A stretch of DNA of 41,683 bases from Bacilli bacterium (GTDB lineage: Bacteria; Bacillota_I; Bacilli_A; RF39; UBA660), in the NCBI GenBank assembly GCA_017512495.1, contig JAFWGF010000047.1, positions 1 through 41,683 on the forward strand. The letters are read 5' to 3'. A model generated the notes under the pieces. The model was not told where the DNA came from, did not search any database, and saw nothing but the letters and a program-made list of their open reading frames with translations. Shown in pieces: positions 8,454 through 21,300 of this stretch; position 1 is the stretch's first letter, and every line of letters begins with the position of its first letter. A program made the position numbers and the translations under genes.

Positions 8454-9347
8454 TTAACCACCTATCCTTTTCATAAAGTATTCTTCTAGACTATCGAAAC
8501 TTGTATATAAAGCTGTTACTGAAATACCTGCATCTACTAGTTTTTTGTTGTAATCTGCTGATTTTTCCAAATGAGAATGTATCTCAATATTGTTATTGTT
8601 AATTACTATATCTTCTTTTTTAACTAGCTTACTCAAAATATCTTTAGCTTTACTAGTATTATCACATTCAATAATTAATTTGTTTTTACATTTATTTTTT
8701 AATTCTTTTGCTTCTATTTCTTCTATTAATACTCCATTATTTATAATCCCAAATCTAGTTGCTATCTTAGATAATTCGTCTAATAAGTGTGATGAAATTA
8801 AGAAAGTAATATTCTTTTCTTTATTTAATTTTAAAATAACATCTCTAATTTCTTTAATTCCTTCTGGATCTAGTCCATTAATTGGTTCATCTAATAGTAA
8901 AAATTCAGGATCTCCAAGTAGAGCTATTGCTATACCTAATCTTTGTTTCATTCCTAATGAGAAATCTTTTGCTTTTCTCTTTCCTGTGTTAGATAAACCC
9001 ACTAATTTTAATATTTCATTGATTTTCGAATCATCGGCTCCATAAATAATAGAAAATCTCTTTAAATTTTCATATGCAGAAGCATTTTTATACAATCCTG
9101 GAGATTCTATTAATGATCCAACTTTTAATCCCACTTCTTCAATTTTTTTATTATCAAAAAAACTAACTTCTCCTGCATTCTTTGGTGTTAGAGATAGTAC
9201 AACTCTCATTAAAGTGGTTTTACCAGCACCATTTTTTCCAATAAAACCATAGATGTCTCCCTTATGGATGTTCATACTAATACCGTTTAATACAGTATTG
9301 CCAGAGTATTTTTTGATAATACCATTTGTTTTTAAAACACTTTCCAT
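8454..9347 (-). CDS. ABC transporter ATP-binding protein (BcrA/NatA-like)
   Basis: Cytosolic ATPase energising the adjacent ABC-2 permease. All nucleotide-binding motifs are intact: Walker A GFIGKNGAGKTTL near residue 35, signature FSLGMKQRLG near 130, Walker B FLLLDEPINGLDP near 152, and switch His in ISSHLLDEL near 187. The 80-residue C-terminal extension with a mixed alpha/beta pattern fits the BcrA/DrrA-like subfamily of antibiotic self-protection and bacitracin-type exporters. ATG at 9347 has AAAGGAG; own promoter at 9369-9377. The specific substrate is unknown. Confidence 0.92.
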   Translation of the reverse strand: MESVLKTNGIIKKYSGNTVLNGISMNIHKGDIYGFIGKNGAGKTTLMRVVLSLTPKNAGEVSFFDNKKIEEVGLKVGSLIESPGLYKNASAYENLKRFSIIYGADDSKINEILKLVGLSNTGKRKAKDFSLGMKQRLGIAIALLGDPEFLLLDEPINGLDPEGIKEIRDVILKLNKEKNITFLISSHLLDELSKIATRFGIINNGVLIEEIEAKELKNKCKNKLIIECDNTSKAKDILSKLVKKEDIVINNNNIEIHSHLEKSADYNKKLVDAGISVTALYTSFDSLEEYFMKRIGG

Positions 9348-9368
9348 AAATATAACTCCTTTGTCCGA

Positions 9369-9377
9369 ATTATATCA
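9369..9377 (-). promoter_or_regulatory. Extended -10 promoter for ABC operon
   Basis: TGATATAAT on the minus strand, about 22 bases before the ABC ATPase start. Confidence 0.65.
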
Positions 9378-9396
9378 TGTATAAATATTTGGCACA

Positions 9397-9418
9397 ATAA
9401 AAAAGAACCAAAGTTCTT
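9397..9418 (-). terminator. Terminator after small membrane protein gene
   Basis: AAGAAC and GTTCTT form a 6-bp stem with a 4-base loop followed by T6, six bases past the stop. Confidence 0.8.
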
Positions 9419-9423
9419 CTTTA

Positions 9424-9852
9424 TTATTCAATATCACATGGATATTCATATTCAATATTATAATCATTAATATTATAAGAGTGATTACTAAACCACTTTT
9501 CTGCTTTTTCTTTCGCAGAAGTAGGATTATCACAATCAGAAATAGCAATGACAATTGATAACTTTTTATCACTATTAATATATGGATAAAATGCAAAGCT
9601 GGAATCGTCAGTATTTATCAAATCATTATAGATTGGATATGATTCGAGTAATTGATCTTCTTCTACATTTAAATTATCACATACTTGATGCATTTCTTCT
9701 TCTGTTTTAAATGTATAAGTTTTATCATTTTCATAATCATAACATGAGTATTCTATTTTATTTGATTTATTAATAATTAGAAATGTAATTATAAAAACAA
9801 TAAAAGTCATTAAAAATACAATTATTGGAATAATCTTCTCTTTATTTTTCAT
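9424..9852 (-). CDS. Small N-anchored exported protein (142 aa)
   Basis: Not recognised. Basic start MKNKEK, one TM helix (about residues 7-27), then a roughly 110-residue extracytoplasmic domain with four Cys (SCYDYEN, VCDNL, SDCDN, YPCDIE) that could form two disulfides. The ATG at 9852 overlaps the stop of the upstream hydrolase gene by one base (TAATG), a classic coupled start, so the longer upstream start at 9948 is rejected. Operon with the 328-aa gene. The tight pairing suggests a partner or inhibitor of that protein, which is inference. Confidence 0.7.
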   Translation of the reverse strand: MKNKEKIIPIIVFLMTFIVFIITFLIINKSNKIEYSCYDYENDKTYTFKTEEEMHQVCDNLNVEEDQLLESYPIYNDLINTDDSSFAFYPYINSDKKLSIVIAISDCDNPTSAKEKAEKWFSNHSYNINDYNIEYEYPCDIE

Positions 9853-10838
9853 TATTTTACCCACCTTATAATTTGACATACTTTCATACTTGCGTTTGCC
9901 CCTGCTGAGTAAAATAACATTGGAGAACAATTTCCATTTCTCTGACAAGCATTAGTATATCTATGACCTCCATCAAAAACTCTTGCACTACCTTTCTTTT
10001 GATCTACACTATAAACTGAGAAAGCATGAGCTTTAGATCCTATTATATCTCCGGGAATTATCATACCTTCTTGAATAGCTTTTTTAACACTTTTAGTACA
10101 ATCAAACTTATATTGTTTTGTATAACTAGTAATTTTACCCTTATATCCTTCAAAACCACCAGCACCAACTGAATTTAAAACAGTATGCTTACCTATTGTT
10201 TCTGAAACTCCCCATATAGTTGGGACTACACATGTTGTAGCTACTAATTGGCCTTTTTCAGCAGTCTTTATTGCTTCAGCCCAAGATTTTTTTGATTTAC
10301 CATAATTATATGTTACAGGCGCATTATTTTTAATAATTGCTTCATTTAAACGCTTAGAATTGTTATACATAATAGTCAAAAACTTATTACAATATTGTAG
10401 ACTACCGCAGGCTGTAACCTCCATATCTGTTATATTACTAGTATCACTATTTTTTTTCTTATTTCCTGGAGCATATCCACTTGGATCAGAAACAACAGAT
10501 TTTCTTTCACCCGAATATGGATCAATGTATTCTGCATTTGTATCAGGCTTACTAATATCTTGAGTCCAACAAGCACTAAATTCAGTACTATCACCCATTA
10601 ATCCTAGTACAACATTAACAATAGCAGGAATCATAAATAAAACAACTAGTGCAATAACACTATTTTTTATTTTTTTAGGTGCTTTTTTGTCTTCAGGATC
10701 TTTTAGTAACGTAATAAAATTAATTGTTAAACTGATAATAGCAAGTAAAGGTCCTACAAGCCAAATAATATTTAATATATTTTTAGTCATATATAAAATA
10801 TTACCTAATACTGCATTATTACAATCCATTAATATCAT
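9852..10838 (-). CDS. Two-TM head fused to predicted cysteine peptidase/amidase domain
   Basis: Two TM helices in the first 85 residues, joined by a short basic loop (KDPEDKKAPKKIK), resemble small TrbC/VirB2 pilin-like membrane proteins. A low-complexity linker of about 55 residues follows. The C-terminal 190 residues look like a papain-fold cell-wall hydrolase (NlpC/P60 or CHAP type): candidate nucleophile Cys in VATTCVVPTIWGVSE, then PGDIIGSKAHAFSVYSV with candidate His, then VFDGGHRY as possible third polar residue. Further Cys may form disulfides. The hydrolase family is inferred from motif order, not a clear match. Start choice (10838 or three codons later) is uncertain because the ribosome site is weak. 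It sits just after the rotary ATPase operon but is separated from it by a terminator. Confidence 0.55.
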   Translation of the reverse strand: MILMDCNNAVLGNILYMTKNILNIIWLVGPLLAIISLTINFITLLKDPEDKKAPKKIKNSVIALVVLFMIPAIVNVVLGLMGDSTEFSACWTQDISKPDTNAEYIDPYSGERKSVVSDPSGYAPGNKKKNSDTSNITDMEVTACGSLQYCNKFLTIMYNNSKRLNEAIIKNNAPVTYNYGKSKKSWAEAIKTAEKGQLVATTCVVPTIWGVSETIGKHTVLNSVGAGGFEGYKGKITSYTKQYKFDCTKSVKKAIQEGMIIPGDIIGSKAHAFSVYSVDQKKGSARVFDGGHRYTNACQRNGNCSPMLFYSAGANASMKVCQIIRWVK

Positions 10839-10853
10839 AATATCACAACTTTC

Positions 10854-10859
10854 ATTATA
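10854..10859 (-). promoter_or_regulatory. -10 box for hydrolase gene pair
   Basis: TATAAT on the minus strand 16 bases before the start of the 328-aa gene. No TG extension and only a poor -35; weak evidence. Confidence 0.4.
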
Positions 10860-10904
10860 TTGATTTTATCATAATAGTCTTTATATAACAAGATTCTTAA
10901 TAGT

Positions 10905-10934
10905 AAAAAAGAAGATACTATTAATAATATCTTC
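10905..10934 (-). terminator. Terminator of the rotary ATPase operon
   Basis: GAAGATA and TATCTTC form a 7-bp stem with a 10-base AT loop, then T6. It lies 14 bases past the last gene and marks the 3' end of the transcription unit that starts near 23575. Confidence 0.85.
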
Positions 10935-10947
10935 TATTATATCTTTA

Positions 10948-11458
10948 TTAATTAGCAGCTTTAATATATTTACTATGTGATACTATAAAGCCTAAACGTT
11001 TAATTAAGATGAACGTTGCATATAAGAATAAAAACATACATAAACTTACAAATAATACCATTACATACCAAAAATTACCGACATTGATTATATATTCATA
11101 TAATATTGTTTTTGAATATAATAATAAAAATATTAAGCCTGTTTGAATAATATCAATAAGTAATCTTCCAAATGATAAACTAATGATATGAAAACAAATT
11201 ATTGGTACAAAAAGTAAAATAAGATTTATATATGAAAGTGAATTAATAAAGATTGAAACAACTATAATATAGTAATAGAATAATAGGAATGCTAAGGCAA
11301 GTATATATCTATTACTAAGTCCCATAAACATTCCATAAAATGCTATTTTATTTTTCTCTATTTTTCTTTTACCTATTTTAAATATTATAAATAATAAAAG
11401 TAAATAAGCTGGAAATAAAATGAGATATAGAAGACAACTTTCAATATTAAAGAAATAA

Positions 11459-11466
<8 letters not shown>
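10948..11466 (-). CDS. Five-TM membrane protein closing the ATPase operon (172 aa)
   Basis: Highly hydrophobic, with about five TM helices (roughly residues 10-29, 53-75, 78-98, 102-125, 131-155) and a basic loop KIGKRKIEKNK after TM1. No confident family. The start is taken as ATG 11466, which overlaps the epsilon stop (ATGATTGA), rather than the in-frame start at 11508 deep inside epsilon. A short stretch, SLSFGRLLIDIIQTGLIF with Arg101, vaguely resembles the SLGLRLFGNMxAG-LIF helix of F-type a subunits, but the protein is shorter than usual a subunits and lies at the operon's 3' end instead of the 5' end. It is probably part of the membrane sector; an a-like role is only a hypothesis. Confidence 0.6.
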
Positions 11467-13852
<2,386 letters not shown>

Positions 13853-13869
13853 AAATTCACCTACTATTT

Positions 13870-15798
13870 CTAGGCTTTCTTTTCCTCAGTGTTTTCTGGT
13901 TGTTGCGCATTTTGATCTTGAGCTTGTTCAGTTTGTTGTACTGCAGCTTGTGTTTCTTGTTTTGCTACAAACTGAGGTAAATTTTGGATTTTTTGAATCA
14001 TTTCCTCTTTTGTTAAAGGACTATATTTATATTGAATTAAAGATTTTAAGATATTTGCTCCTTGGAACAACTTTTCTTGTAATTCTTTGCTCATTTCATC
14101 TTCGTTTGCTAATTCATATACATCTCTAGTTTCCAAATAAGAAAGTAAAGAACGACGTACATTAGCACCAACTTCACGCATTTCTTTTTCTTGAACTGCT
14201 CCACCTAATCTGGATACTGATAATCCATAATTAATAGCTGGTTTTTCACCTTTTAAGAAACTATCTCTTGATAGAACGATTTGACCATCTGTAATAGAAA
14301 TAACGTTAGTAGAAATATAGTCAGTAATATCACCACTCTTAGTTTCAATAACTGGTAAAATTGTAATACTTCCTCCATTAATATGCTGACATCCTTTTTC
14401 AAGTAATCTTGAATGGAAATAGAAAATATCAGCTGGGTAAGCATCTCTACCTGGAGCTTTTCCAGAAATCAAACTTATTTGACGATATGCATCAGCATGT
14501 TTCTTTAAATCATCTAAAACAACCAATACATCATATTTTTGTTTCATATAGTATTCAGCTACAGATAAAGCAAAATAAGGAGTAAGAGTTAATATAGAAG
14601 GCATATCATCATAGAATGCTGTAATAATTATTGTATAAGTATTAGCCTTTTTTCTTAATAAATCATAATATATTTCTTTTACTTCTTTCTTTGTTTTTCC
14701 TATAGCAACATAAATACAAATAACATCTTTTCCTGCTTGATTAGCAATTGCATCAAGACAGATTTGAGTTTTTCCTGTTTTCTTATCACCTATTATTAAT
14801 TGTCTTTGTCCTTTACCAATCGGATATAATAAGTCAATTCCCATGATACCTGTTTGTAAAGGTCTTGAAACTTCATTACGATCCATAATTGGTACAGTTT
14901 CTAATTCAATAGGTATTTTTATTGTATTAGAAAACTTTTTATTAGTTAATTTATCATTTCCGAAAATATCAATTACACGTCCAAAAGACTCGAATGAAAA
15001 ATCACCTTCGAGCAATTCGTTTGTCTGGTATACACTATCACCAATATTAATCTTGTCAGTAGCACTAAGTATAGCAATACTAACACGATTTGGTTTCATT
15101 TGTACAACATAACCAACGCCTTTATTCTCAATCTTTACTTTTTCATTAAAAGCAACAGATTCTAATCCAACAACTTCAATAATAAAATCTTTAATAGAAA
15201 CAACTTTTCCTGTACCATAGATATTTTCGTGTCTACTAATAGAATCTAATTTAGATTCTACTAATCTATTAACATATTGCTCACCTTTAGAAGGTTTGCT
15301 ATTTGAAATTTCTATAGGTTTTACAGCCATAATTTCACTTAAAACTGGTTTTGGTGTACCCTCTGTACTTAGAGGCGCAATAGTCCCTATATCAGTACTA
15401 TTACTACTAGGAGTTGTATCTGTTTGCACTGGATTTGGTACTTCTGGAATTGGTGCTACTTGTGCAATTTCAGGTGTTGTATTTTCTAAAACTGGTTCTT
15501 CTGCTGCTTTTGAAGTAGTTTCTTCAAGAACTGGTTCCACTTTTGAAAGTTCTTCTGTTGCAGACTCTAGAACTGGTTCTTCTGCTGTTTCTTCAAGAAC
15601 TGGCTCCACTTTAGAAAGTTCTTCTGTTGCAGATTCTAAAACTGGTTCTTCCTCAAGTTCTGGCATAGAGTCTTCTAAAACTGGTTCTTCTACTAGTTTT
15701 GGATTAATACTAGTATCATTAGCCATTGATTCTTGATTTGTAGCATTACTATCTGTCCCTGAATCCAGCATTACTGGTTCACTAGTTTCATTGATCAT
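13870..15798 (-). CDS. atpA: F-type ATPase alpha subunit with long disordered N-terminal extension
   Basis: 642 aa, about 130 more than usual. Residues 1-190 are an acidic, Pro/Glu/Ser/Thr-rich extension with six EPVLE motifs (near 38, 51, 65, 74, 88, 101) and two 23-residue direct repeats. From about 193 a normal alpha core follows: beta-barrel, P-loop GDKKTGKT at 337-344, HADAYRQISLISGKAPGRDA, DIFYFHSRLLEKG, and the arginine finger in GLSVSRLGGAVQ (Arg530). The C-terminal 30 residues are Gln/Glu-rich. In ordinary enzymes the alpha N-terminus binds delta at the head of the stator, so this extension probably contacts the divergent peripheral stalk or another partner (inference). AAAGGGG ribosome site. 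It follows the b/delta-like gene after 25 bases. Confidence 0.92.
   Translation of the reverse strand: MINETSEPVMLDSGTDSNATNQESMANDTSINPKLVEEPVLEDSMPELEEEPVLESATEELSKVEPVLEETAEEPVLESATEELSKVEPVLEETTSKAAEEPVLENTTPEIAQVAPIPEVPNPVQTDTTPSSNSTDIGTIAPLSTEGTPKPVLSEIMAVKPIEISNSKPSKGEQYVNRLVESKLDSISRHENIYGTGKVVSIKDFIIEVVGLESVAFNEKVKIENKGVGYVVQMKPNRVSIAILSATDKINIGDSVYQTNELLEGDFSFESFGRVIDIFGNDKLTNKKFSNTIKIPIELETVPIMDRNEVSRPLQTGIMGIDLLYPIGKGQRQLIIGDKKTGKTQICLDAIANQAGKDVICIYVAIGKTKKEVKEIYYDLLRKKANTYTIIITAFYDDMPSILTLTPYFALSVAEYYMKQKYDVLVVLDDLKKHADAYRQISLISGKAPGRDAYPADIFYFHSRLLEKGCQHINGGSITILPVIETKSGDITDYISTNVISITDGQIVLSRDSFLKGEKPAINYGLSVSRLGGAVQEKEMREVGANVRRSLLSYLETRDVYELANEDEMSKELQEKLFQGANILKSLIQYKYSPLTKEEMIQKIQNLPQFVAKQETQAAVQQTEQAQDQNAQQPENTEEKKA
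15514..15651 (-). repeat. 69-bp direct repeat pair in alpha extension
   Basis: Two adjacent 69-bp units (15583-15651 and 15514-15582) encode residues 50-72 and 73-95, each running EEPVLESATEELSK to VEPVLEET. Near identity at DNA level suggests recent duplication and possible length variation between strains. Confidence 0.85.
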
Positions 15799-15823
15799 AG
15801 CAAAACCCCTTTCTTTATGATAA

Positions 15824-16567
15824 TTAACTTAAACTAAAATCGTATAATTTATTTAAATAGACTATTTTTAATCCTTTATAAACATCTTTTGAATAAATAG
15901 TCTCTATATGTTCATTTAAATTATTATAATTTAAACCTTTTTCTCCTACATATACATATATTGTAGGATCACATCTTCCTATTTCATAATTCAAATAATT
16001 ATAAAACTCTTCTACTTGAAATGATCCCTGTATAGAAATATACTCACTAAAAGCATCTTCATCAATAAGTCTTAAATCTTTTGTAATCTTTTCTAGATAT
16101 TTATCATCATTACAAGTAATTATTTGATATATTCCAATATCATCAATATATTCTTTCATTTGTTTCAAAGCATTATATTTATCAACCTGTTCTTCATCTA
16201 ATTGAAAGAAATCTCTTATGAAAATTCTAATAAGTTTTTCATTATCTAGATTAAACTTTTCATCTATTTCTTTCATCATTTGTAACAAGTCGTCAATTTC
16301 ATAATTAGCTTTTTTCTCTAAATAGATAACCGATGCCCCATTATTTTCAATCTCATTATCCTTAACTATATTCTCTTTTTCAACATTTGAAGACTCTTGA
16401 TTATTCTCTTCATTACGACCAATTTGATCAGTATACTCTTGAGCCTTACGTGTGAAATAAACTTTACACTTATTATTGATATCTATTACTTCTCTTTTTA
16501 ATATAAAGAAGATAATAAGTACCAATAATACCAACACAAGTAGAACTATTGCAATTGTTAAAGTCAT
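15824..16567 (-). CDS. b/delta-like peripheral stalk candidate of the ATPase
   Basis: 247 aa, located between c and alpha where b and delta normally sit. One N-terminal TM helix (about 3-24) is followed by a basic stretch, a disordered acidic linker (about 50-80) and a mostly helical domain of 160 residues. The end, GLKIVYLNKLYDFSLS, faintly recalls the GG(I/L)xIxxGxxxxDGSI end of delta subunits, so the protein could be a fused b-delta stator such as that known in mycobacteria. Sequence evidence is weak; position, the single TM anchor and length carry the argument. Its ATG lies three bases after the c stop. It lacks the long continuous coiled coil of usual b. Confidence 0.6.
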   Translation of the reverse strand: MTLTIAIVLLVLVLLVLIIFFILKREVIDINNKCKVYFTRKAQEYTDQIGRNEENNQESSNVEKENIVKDNEIENNGASVIYLEKKANYEIDDLLQMMKEIDEKFNLDNEKLIRIFIRDFFQLDEEQVDKYNALKQMKEYIDDIGIYQIITCNDDKYLEKITKDLRLIDEDAFSEYISIQGSFQVEEFYNYLNYEIGRCDPTIYVYVGEKGLNYNNLNEHIETIYSKDVYKGLKIVYLNKLYDFSLS

Positions 16568-16570
16568 AAA

Positions 16571-18303
<1,733 letters not shown>

Positions 18304-18322
18304 AGCGCATCTCCTTTCTAAA

Positions 18323-21300
18323 TTAGAACAATCGATATTCTACAGTCTCTTCAGCAAGAGTTTTTCCATCTGCATCAACAAACTGCATTGAAATATAATA
18401 TATTCCTTCAGTATTAATTGATGTAGGTAATTGATATTCATAATATGATGTATCACCTGCTTGTATTAATGAAGGTACAAATGGTGCTTGGTTATCAACT
18501 GAATAACCACTTTCATTATATATTGAATATCTGATATTTTTAATTTTTGTTAATTGATAACTTCCGAAGAATCTTATATTAACTTTTGTATTATCATTCA
18601 TAGCAGTATCAGCATAAACATCTCCAAGGACAACATCGCTTATTGGTACTGCTACAAAGGTATAATTGTACCTTTCGGTAGTAATTCTACTCGAATCGTT
18701 ATATATATCACAATTGTAATGTATTACTAATTGATAACGTACATTTAAATTAAAGTTAGTTATATTAAATGCTTGATTAACAGTAGTAATATCATACTCT
18801 TGATTCTTATATTGATTAGGAGTAACATCATTACCTTGTGCATCTAACATTTGAATTGTATATTTACCACGATCAATTGATTTGTGATAATCTTTAACAT
18901 TTACACGTAAGAACAATGAATCATTAGATGCAGCTTTACTGATAACAAAGTGTGGTTTGTACAAGTTGTTAAAAGTAAAGTATGTACTTGCACTTTCAAG
19001 CAAGATATCAGTCTGTTCACCATTTACAGTAGTAGTTAAAACTGGTTGAATCTCAATACGATATCTATTAGAAGTAACTACTCCTGATGTATTTGGAATC
19101 ATTAAATATGCATTCATATTAGTATTAAATAATGTAGCATTAGTTGAAACAACTTGATCCATTAACTCTTCTTCAGTATTATCAAGAATTTTATATACAT
19201 TATATTTTATATAAGTATATCCAATTGTTTCTTCTAATCGATATGTTAAATAGAAATATCTCTTATCATATTTAGATGCTGAATATTTAACAACAGCATT
19301 ACTAATACCTACATTACCAATAGTTTTAAAATAATAGTGAACGGAATTCTTTTGTTGATCAACGTCATATAAATACTTTTTCTCATAAGTACCATTAGCA
19401 TTTTTGACATTTCCATAAACCATAAAGTAATAATTTGTTTGAGGTAATAAACCTTCTATTTTTAAATAATCTGACAATGCACTAATATTATATTGAGAAG
19501 TACCAATCAATTCAGCTTCTGAACCACTTTCATTTAAAGTTTTATAAACTTCAATATAAACTTTATTATCCTGTAATTGATCATCTCCAACATAAGGAGT
19601 TATTTTAAAGTTTACTGAGTCAATCAAAGGACTAATAGTACTTTTACCAGTAGTATCAATTAAACTTATACCCGGAATTATTTCATCAAAGCTAAATGTA
19701 GGTGCATCTACGATACTAGCAGTTTTAGTATTTAATTTCTTTGGAGAAATATAATTAGAATCAAAATTTATACCAAAATGATTTATAAAGAAACTTGATT
19801 CATAAGTACTGTTATCAAACTTGTTCGTAAATGTTATTTTTTTTCGATCAAAATTAACATTATAAGTCAGATAACTACCAGCTGCTGTTAGTGAGCTCTT
19901 CATACTTCCATTTTCATAATAATAGTAATAACGGTCATTTAAAGTATTTCTAACCTGTTGAATAGCAAAGGCGTCACCACTATTATCAAAACCATAAATA
20001 CCAGTATCATAATATATTGTAATCGTAGGAGTAATCGTCTTACCCATTAATGGCTCTAAAGTCGAATAACTAACTGTAATCATACCAGCATTTGTAGAAG
20101 GACTATTTACAGTAATTGTTTGATCACCAGACGTAAAGTCAATTTTAATATTACTTACTTTAGCGAATAATTCTTCATCATAATTTAAGAAACTAAATAT
20201 TACTCTGTTATCACTTTTACTAAGTGTAACATTACCAAAATCAACATTTGTATTAACACCTTCATAATATTGACTTACAAATGAATATTCTGAAGGATCA
20301 TTTGTATTTATAAGATTGAAGTCTCCATAGATTGCAAATAAACCTGCTCTAATATTATTGAATGTGACTTCTGCATAATTTCTAGTAATATTAAGTGTTT
20401 TTGTATCTACTTTTTCACCATCAATATATGCATAAACTTTATTATCTAACAAAGTATGATCAACATCAGTACGTGTATATTTCCAAGTATAACTATTAGC
20501 AGTAGACTTAGAAGGATATAGTGTAACTGTAGGCTCTTGTCTTTCAGCAGCAATTACTCTACTTCTTAATTGTGCTCCTTCTAGCGGATATGTAATATCT
20601 ACGATATCATCATAGTTAGTATCTAACTCTATTGTATATGATATATAGAATGGTTGTCCTCTACGAAGTGTATTATCACTAGTACGTGAGGCAATACCAT
20701 CATTTAAGAACAATTGACTATAATTAATTTCACCAGTTACAGGTACAGTATATTCTATTGTATCTATAACTGCATCTGTTGTAGCATCATGAATTTTATA
20801 GATTATTTTTTTAGCATATTTAGCATCATTATTGTATGCTGCTCTAAAATTATAACCAACTGTTGTTCCGTCATTTAAATCTTCTCTTCTCTCATGATCT
20901 CTATTTGAAATTGCTATAAAATCAATTGAATCAGTAGGATCTGCAGGCATATCTGGTAAAGCATTTGCTGATTTAATTGTAATTGTATTATTCTCAATTG
21001 GTAAATAATTTGGATGAACCGTATAATCATATGCTCCAGTAGTTTCAATTGTATAATACTCAGCAGTTAAATCACTATTTCTTAATCCAAAGAAACTTGG
21101 ATCGATTCTAAATTGTTGATCATAATACATTCCTCTTAAATCACTTTCGTAATGATCATCATTTAAATCTTTATGTGTAATTGTTTTTACTAGTTTACCA
21201 GTAGTTCCTTTTCCTTGATATAAATTAAATGTAATACCAGTTAAAGTATTTGCCTCTAACTCAGTAGAATCAGCTTTTCTCAATAATTGAGCATCGATTG

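Noticed and set aside
9375..9596. Short hydrophobic minus-strand ORF
   Set aside because: It overlaps the small membrane protein gene in another frame, crosses its terminator and has no ribosome site.
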